Assembly: GCA_947311845.1 (NCBI GenBank) | Contig: CAMZMU010000063.1 | Location: 121,999,964-122,063,963 of the forward strand | Source of the DNA: Poa pratensis | Taxonomy: Eukaryota; Streptophyta; Magnoliopsida; Poales; Poaceae | Length of the DNA: 64,000 nucleotides | Direction: 5' to 3' | The notes under the pieces: generated by a model | What the model was told of the DNA's origin: nothing | What the model saw: the letters and a program-made list of their open reading frames with translations, nothing else | The model's database searches: none | In this document: positions 58,062 through 64,000 of the stretch, one piece after another | How positions within the stretch are numbered: the stretch's first letter is position 1 | Layout of the letters: each line of letters begins with the position of its first letter | Position numbers and translations under genes: made by a program

Positions 58062-58405
58062 CCATTTTGCCTCCCGGTCTCACATGATCTTGCCCGAATA
58101 AAAATATCAGAAAAATAGTAAACATTTCAAAAAAAAATCTGAAAAAATGTTGACGAGCATTTACCAAGTTACGTGATTAAACGACATGAGTGGTGCTTGG
58201 TGCGAAAAGTCAAAAATATTTTAAAAATCCCATTTTGGCCATTGATTTGTTTTTTCTGCATAGAGCACCACAAATATCATTTCACCACGAAACTTGGCAC
58301 GTATGTGGAACACTTGTATATATTTGTCACAAATTGTTTACGGAATTTTTTGAAATGATTTACTATGTTTTTGATTTTTACAGGAGCATATGAGCTCGAG
58401 AGTCA
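58062..58405. mobile_element. Degenerate MITE
   Basis: About 55 bp ends are inversely similar: left CTCCCGGTCTCACATGATCT followed by ATAAAAAT and AGTAAACATTTCAAAAA; right, inverted, CTCGAGCTCATATGCTCCTG followed by TAAAAATC and AGTAAATCATTTCAAAAA. No clear target duplication. Confidence 0.5.
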
Positions 58406-58900
58406 TTGTGAATTTCAATATAGATAGTATCATGCCGAGTAACATAGATGGCAATAATAGACTTATAGAAATAAAACTCGCTATTTTTTTTATGGTTTGC
58501 TTGCTGAGTTTTATTAGCACTCATGGCATTTACTCTGTAATGATCCTCTTTTCCGTTTTCATGAATTGTTCGATGGTAGATTGGATGTTTCCTGTTTTAT
58601 GGAGTGTTGACTACACTGCCGAATTTATAGGGGCTGAAAGGATACATTAATGGAACCCGTGCTCCAAGAATCCCTATATTTGAAACACTAAATAATATTT
58701 TTGGAGCCATCAACAAATTCTGAAATAAAATTACACGTGTGCATACCTATGTAGGGTATGTAAATTCAAACTTGAATCTAAATATACTATAATCTGCGAC
58801 CTCCACAAACAAGAAAAATGTTTGGTCAAAATAGAGGCACTTTATATTTTCCAGAGACTTACTTTTTTGGTCAAAATTGGTGTGCTGACGTCATCATTCC
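58406..58900. other. Spacer
   Basis: An open 86-codon plus frame (58390-58650) looks membrane-like but has no recognised family. Nothing else seen. Confidence 0.4.
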
Positions 58901-58947
58901 ATCGGGCCGGCCTTTGAAGCCCGACGAGGTGAGTAGCCGATCATGTC

Positions 58948-58983
58948 GGCCCAGTGAGTTTTCCTCCCGCTAGGCTAGGGTTT
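58948..58983 (+). promoter_or_regulatory. Site II-like element and telo-box upstream of RH10
   Basis: GGCCCA (58948-58953, complement TGGGCC) and TAGGGTTT (58976-58983, complement AAACCCTA) lie 115-150 bp before the chosen ATG. This pair is characteristic of plant ribosome-biogenesis and ribosomal-protein promoters, which fits the helicase's role. An in-frame upstream ATG lies at 58984. Confidence 0.6.
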
Positions 58984-59097
58984 ATGCCCGCCGCGCCGAC
59001 TCAGCGGCCGTGTACGCCTCCGCCTCGCAAAGCAAACCCACGCCGCCGCTCCCGCCCAAACGCGCACAGGAGACTGCACTTTCCCCCTCCCGTAGCC

Positions 59098-62000
59098 ATG
59101 GCGGTGGAGAAGGTGGTCGACGGTGGCGGTGACGTGCAGCAGCCGGAGCCGGAGCCGGAGCTGGTTACCGAGGTGTCGACGTTCGCGGAGCTGGGCATCT
59201 GCAAGGAGCTAGTGGACGCGTGCGACGCCATGGGGTGGAGGCAGCCCACCAAGATCCAGGCCGGGGCCATCCCCCACGCCCTCCAAGGTACGGAGCAGCA
59301 TCCTGTACCGCCGCCGGCCGTGTAGGTGGCGGCTGCAACTGCGATGACGGCGAGTTGTTGATCCGGGTTCGGTTTTGGGTGCAGGGAGGGACATCATCGG
59401 GCTGGGGCAGACGGGGTCCGGGAAGACGGGCGCGTTCGCGCTGCCGATCATCCAGGCGCTGCTCGAGCACCGCCAGCCCTTCTTCGCCTGTGTGATGTCG
59501 CCCACGAGGTTTCCTTTTTCTTTCATCCCTTTGTGACTGGCTTCCTGGGGCACGTTTTCGTTTCGGGAGCTTGTGTGGAAGCTTACCTTGCGGCTGTGGT
59601 TGTTCAGGGAGCTGGCGATTCAGATTGCGGAGCAGTTTGAGGCGCTCGGCTCTGCCATCGGCTTGGTTTGCTCAGTGGTAAGTGGCCTTGCTCCAATTGG
59701 CTATCCATTCGTTCTCATATCCAGTATAACAACAACCAATTGTATGTGGGTACTGCATATGCTTTACGCTCCCTGTGTGGATCATAGTTCTGATTCAGTT
59801 TTTTTTGTATTTATTACTGGGTGTGAATTGTATAACCTGTAGTTGGCTTGCGGGTATATTGAAAAACAAACCTTCCTAGTCGAGTATAATGTAAAGGGGC
59901 TCACAATGCCTGCGGGCGCTGTATCTGAATTTTGAATATATGTAGCCTAATTCAATGTAGTGAAGCTGGAGCATAGTGGTTATTCTAAAGGTCATCACTA
60001 AATTGCATAAGTTTGTTGCTATACGAGCCCATATTGACTAAATCAACGTTTGTTGGTGAGTTTTCTCTTCCACTATGACAAGACTGCTTTGGTATTCTCT
60101 CTGGTGTTAATTAATTCGAACTTGTGATTTTACTTTTTTTCCCGAAGCATTGCACTGTTTCTTGGTGACCATTCCACCATCTACTGAAAGTTATGAGACT
60201 ATTGAGTTACTTGAATCCTTTTTCAATTGAGATTTTTCCTTTTTTTCAGCTTGTTGGAGGAGTCGATCGGATGCAGCAAGTGTTATCCATTGCAAAACGT
60301 CCACATATTGTGGTGAGTGATCAATTGAGATTCAACGACCCAATCCCAACCGACAATATTTGTTCTGAATCCTTTGTGCTATAAAATTGCAAGTGTGGTT
60401 GAATATGTAGGAGTTACATGCCCATTAGCTCGGGCAATATCAACGCTCAACCATCAACACTTCCGGGGTGTAAAAGCTCTGCCATCAGTATTAGGGTATA
60501 ATCATTCTCGGGACATAAGAAAGTCCCTTTTGGTCAATTGGAAGATTCTCCAATTAGCCAGCTTATATCACTTTTTAATTTTTGGTTCCCATGTCGAGTA
60601 ATTCTGTTTGTTAAGGCTCTAAAGAAGGGATTTTTTTTATCAATACCTAAAGGTAATATGATATAAGCGCTTTAAATTTTGAAAACCACCGGGATGATGA
60701 ACACATTCTTATAAGACCCAAAAGCATACATTTTCACTGAATTCAGCATAGGCTTGTAGAAATATAGAGTCTAAGCAGAGATGAGGCTTAGGCTTGCAAG
60801 ATAAGCCCAAGACTTTCGTTGTATATACCAGTTGCAAGTAGAAACACAATAATATAAGCTTTCATTCTCTTCGATGACAATGGAGAAGTGTCTTTATAAA
60901 CTTAGCTTGTTTTATGTATCATATCCTTCAAAATGTAGGTTGGAACTCCTGGCCGTCTTTTGGACCATTTGAAAGATACAAAAGGTTTTAGCCTGACTAA
61001 AGTGAAGTACCTGGTATGTAATTATTGCATTTTCAGTATTTTTTTTATTTTGCTTATTCATTTGGATCTGTGACTAATACGATTTGCCTCCATCACAACC
61101 TAATTTATACACCAACACTTTGCAGTATTGTTCTTTCCCAGTAACGTTGTTCATGCCAAATGGCGCCTTCATGTTGCCACTGCTCTTTTAATGCATACAT
61201 TATCCTGCTGCTGCATTTGTGCTTAGACCATTCTGATAGTTGGATGTTGGGTATATGATTTTGTGAAGTTAGATTTTGCCTTTATACTGTCAAAAATTAT
61301 TTTGACATTCACAGATAGAACATGTATTACAAAACCGAGTAATGGGCTTTTCACAAACCCGTCCTCGTCTGTTAAAGAGGAAACTTATATTTTCCAGGCA
61401 GTGTTCCGTTAACAATCCAGTATAAGAAGATATTGTCATTATAATTAATTAAATCCTGTTTTTCAAACTGAACAGACCTAGTTTGTGTATTTTGAACTTT
61501 CAATACTAAGCGAATAGGTAGTTATTATATGCTTAATTGGTTGTTCTAATTTCAATTTGTAACTTATACGTTGAAGCAGTGTGCTGTACTTTACCGGTCA
61601 TAAATATGTAGTGATTATGCTGTTTTGTACCTTGAAATTCATTGTCCACTATTTGCTGACAACGTTAGAGCCTCCAGAATTCGTGTCAACCATATCAACT
61701 TGTTTAAATTCAGATGCTTTTATTTTGACGCTCTATGTTCTTTTTCTAGGTACTTGATGAAGCTGATAAGTTACTTAATTTGGAGTTTAAGGAATCACTT
61801 GATGATATTCTAAAGGTCATTCCTAAAGAACGGAGAACTTACCTTTTTTCAGCCACAATGACTAAAAAGGTTGGTGGAATGTGAAGCGATTTGTTATGGT
61901 TCTTCTGAATGAGTGAGACAAAAGTAGAACATCATTAGTCTGCCACTATCGAATGTGTATGGTTGATGTGTCATTGTTTGCCTCTTGGTTTGGTGATTGC

Positions 62001-63955
62001 ATTATAATGCTTGATATATACTGCGAAGGTAAACAGTTTTTTCGTATAATTGAATTGATTGTGCTGCATTGAGCCACTCTTTGTATTTTTAGGGCTACTA
62101 CTTGAACACACCCTTCGAGTTCCAACTATAATCTTTCTAGCCATGAAAGCCTTATTTTTCTAAATGCTGCTTCAGTACTTTGCTTAGTGTGAGTATTTGT
62201 TAGATTGACTGCAGAATAGCTAAATGAGTTTTCTTTGCAGGTAAGCAAACTGCAGCGTGCTTGTCTCAGAAACCCTGTTAAGGTAAAGGCATTCATCTTT
62301 GTCTTCCAGGCAATCAGTAAGCAGCAAAGCATGAGTAGAACAAGATCTTCTGAGGAGCCGTCTTTCTCTTTACTAATAGACTTGCTTTTTTTGGAACCAG
62401 GTAGAAGTATCCTCCAAATATTCTACAGTGGATACACTTAAACAAGAGTGGTATTTCGTTCCTGCAGAATACAAGGTTAATTCCTGCACTTAATGTAATC
62501 ATGTAATTGAAGAGCCAAGTTCCATTTTTGTGGCTCTATGCCATATAATTTGTGTGATAAATTGCGTGCCTGTTATCTCTTTGGTCTAATCTTTTTAGAG
62601 AGAATTTGGACCCCTACACATTCAATATAAGTTGCACTAGTTAAGCCCATGATGAAACCCTTGGATTAAGATTCTCTTGTACATTTAATAAGCAGTCCAG
62701 ATAATGGATGGCCATTATATGACCTTGGACTTTAGGATATTTTTTTTGTACCTACGGGTTTGGTTTAGTTTCACACATGTTCTGTTTTGAGATCATATTT
62801 CTCACTTTCAGTGTCTGGAGTACCTGTTTCCCATTACTGTCCATTCATCATGTTTCTATGTGATTTCAGGATTGTTATCTTGTTCATGTTCTGAATGAGT
62901 TGCCAGGGAGCATGATCATGATCTTTGTGAGGACCTGTGAGTCAACAAGACTCCTTGCTCTCACTTTAAGGAATCTTGGTTTTAGCGCCCTCTCTATCAG
63001 TGGCCAGATGAGCCAGGTTTACTTTCTTACCTGTTCTATCAGACAGTCTGAAGTATTTGATTTTTGCATTGAATTAGGCAGCCTTTTTATTCTATCAGAC
63101 AGACCTGTGAGTCAACAAGACTCCTTGCTCTCACTTTAAGGAATCTTGGTTTTAAAGCTTTCTTTCTCTTTGTCAGGACAAAAGACTAGGTGCTTTAAAC
63201 AAGTTCAAGGCAAAAGACTTCAACGTTCTTATTTGCACTGACGTGGCGAGTCGTGGTCTTGACATTCAAGGAGTTGATGTAGTTATCAATTATGATATTC
63301 CAATGAATTCTAAGGTTTTAACCTTGTTTATTTCAGTCCTTATTTGCACTGACGTGGCGAGTCGTGGCCTTTATTGTTATTGTTGAGAAGATCATGCATT
63401 TTTATTTTGTTGTTGATTTTAAACCTATACTGCTCTGAATGCAGGATTATGTACACCGGGTCGGTAGGACTGCACGTGCAGGGCAATCAGGATATGCTGT
63501 ATCTTTGGTGAATCAGTATGAGGGTCAGTGGTTTAAGATGATTGAGGAGCTCCTTGGTAATAGTTTTCCTTGTTGTTCGTCTCCTTTGCATACTTAACTG
63601 GAGATTTCTTTAAGCGATCACCAATTTTTGCAGGACGCCGAATTCCTGATCGTCAAGTAGATGCGGATGAAATCATGATACTTCGTGAGCACATATCGGA
63701 TTCAAGGAGGATTGCGTTGACCGTATGTACTCGACATGGCTATCAGTTTAAAGTGTCTGTTTTCGCCATAGTTGCTCTGATAGCTGCAGCGATACTAAAG
63801 TTGCTATTGTTATAAAATGCTAGAAATTGAAGGAGGACGGTGGCCACAAGAAGAGGAGGAAGGTGGAGGATGACGATGAAGAAGAGGAGGAGCAGGCTCC
63901 AAGAGGTCATCGGAAACCGAAGTCTTTCAAGAAATCGAAATCAACAAGGCGGTGA
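59098..63955 (+). CDS. RH10: DEAD-box RNA helicase RH10 (DDX47/Rrp3 type)
   Basis: Thirteen exons: 59098-59287, 59385-59508, 59608-59677, 60250-60312, 60939-61013, 61750-61869, 62241-62282, 62401-62475, 62870-63016, 63177-63314, 63445-63556, 63634-63722 and 63824-63955, all GT-AG, give 458 residues. Motifs in order: Q (GWRQPTKIQ), I (GQTGSGKT), Ia (PTRELAIQ), [12 protein letters not shown] (VLDEADK), III (FSATM), IV (MIIFVRT-like), V ([10 protein letters not shown]) and VI ([10 protein letters not shown]). A basic/acidic tail ([15 protein letters not shown]) suggests nucleolar targeting. The orthologous yeast Rrp3 and human DDX47 act in 18S rRNA processing. I chose ATG 59098 (GCCATGGCG context); an in-frame ATG at 58984 would add 38 basic residues. 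Intact. Confidence 0.95.
63102..63154 (+). repeat. Exon 9 fragment copied into RH10 intron 9
   Basis: Fifty-three bases identical to exon 9 positions 62932-62984 (gacctgtgagtcaacaagac onward) lie 86 bp after that exon's donor. Confidence 0.9.
63339..63367 (+). repeat. Exon 10 fragment copied into RH10 intron 10
   Basis: Twenty-nine bases identical to exon 10 positions 63228-63256, covering motif V (CTDVASR), lie 25 bp after that exon's donor. They are preceded by a TTTATTTCAG acceptor-like site. Confidence 0.9.
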
Positions 63956-64000
63956 TAGCATTGAAGCCCAGATAGTAGGAATCTTCTTCTGCCTTATAAT

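Noticed and set aside
58390..58650. Small membrane protein gene
   Set aside because: Hydrophobic 86-codon frame starts within a degenerate MITE end and has no family resemblance or promoter.

Overview
This window is plant nuclear DNA from a grass, most likely the wheat/barley tribe (Triticeae). The evidence is the density of CTCCCTCCG-ended Stowaway MITEs, copia, LINE and SINE debris, a PIF/Harbinger element, a solo LTR, and spliced plant genes with GT-AG introns. No bacterial, viral or CRISPR-like system is present. Nothing was run computationally; family names rest on recognised protein motifs.

Layout. 1-4.7 kb: the first exon of a BAHD acyltransferase gene (minus strand), split by a young non-autonomous LTR retrotransposon and by a SINE, both with target-site duplications. 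5.0-7.7 kb: a PIF/Harbinger transposon with a frameshifted transposase. 7.8-9.4 kb: gene fragments (a small two-part peptide gene, an RBR/IBR ubiquitin ligase remnant) and a LINE 3' end. 9.9-12.8 kb: a decayed copia element carrying a 998 bp insertion and a piece of plastid 23S rDNA inside its LTR. 14.5-21.2 kb: a full-span LINE with a 13 bp target-site duplication and broken ORFs. 21.4-23.8 kb: a TIR element and a GGGTACCCG-rich module.

24-32.3 kb is the gene island: an intact five-exon F-box gene (SKIP5) and an intact SINAT-type RING E3 ligase, separated by several MITEs, one a perfect palindrome of about 143 bp. 33-38.4 kb: a tandem duplication of glutaredoxin-like cysteine-rich protein genes, one copy intact and one frameshifted, with duplicated 3' flanks. 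38.4-54 kb: mostly repeats, including a 3.4 kb solo LTR with two internal tandem duplications, two long C-homopolymers, LINE fragments and a 1.45 kb tandem duplication of a gag/LINE composite. 54.2-57.9 kb: a seven-exon sesquiterpene-synthase-type gene with a frameshift near its C-terminus. 59.1-64 kb: a complete 13-exon DEAD-box RNA helicase gene (RH10/DDX47/Rrp3 type), with exon-derived microduplications in two introns.

The intact genes (SKIP5, SINAT, one GRX-like gene, RH10) are housekeeping or signalling genes with no evident joint pathway. SKIP5 and SINAT both belong to ubiquitin E3 systems, but their adjacency may be chance. BAHD and terpene synthase are specialised-metabolism genes and both are damaged here. 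I found no convincing undescribed system. The most unusual items are a retrotransposon ORF that runs in frame through its LTR into the BAHD exon, the large palindrome, plastid rDNA inside an LTR, and the exon-copy insertions in the helicase introns.
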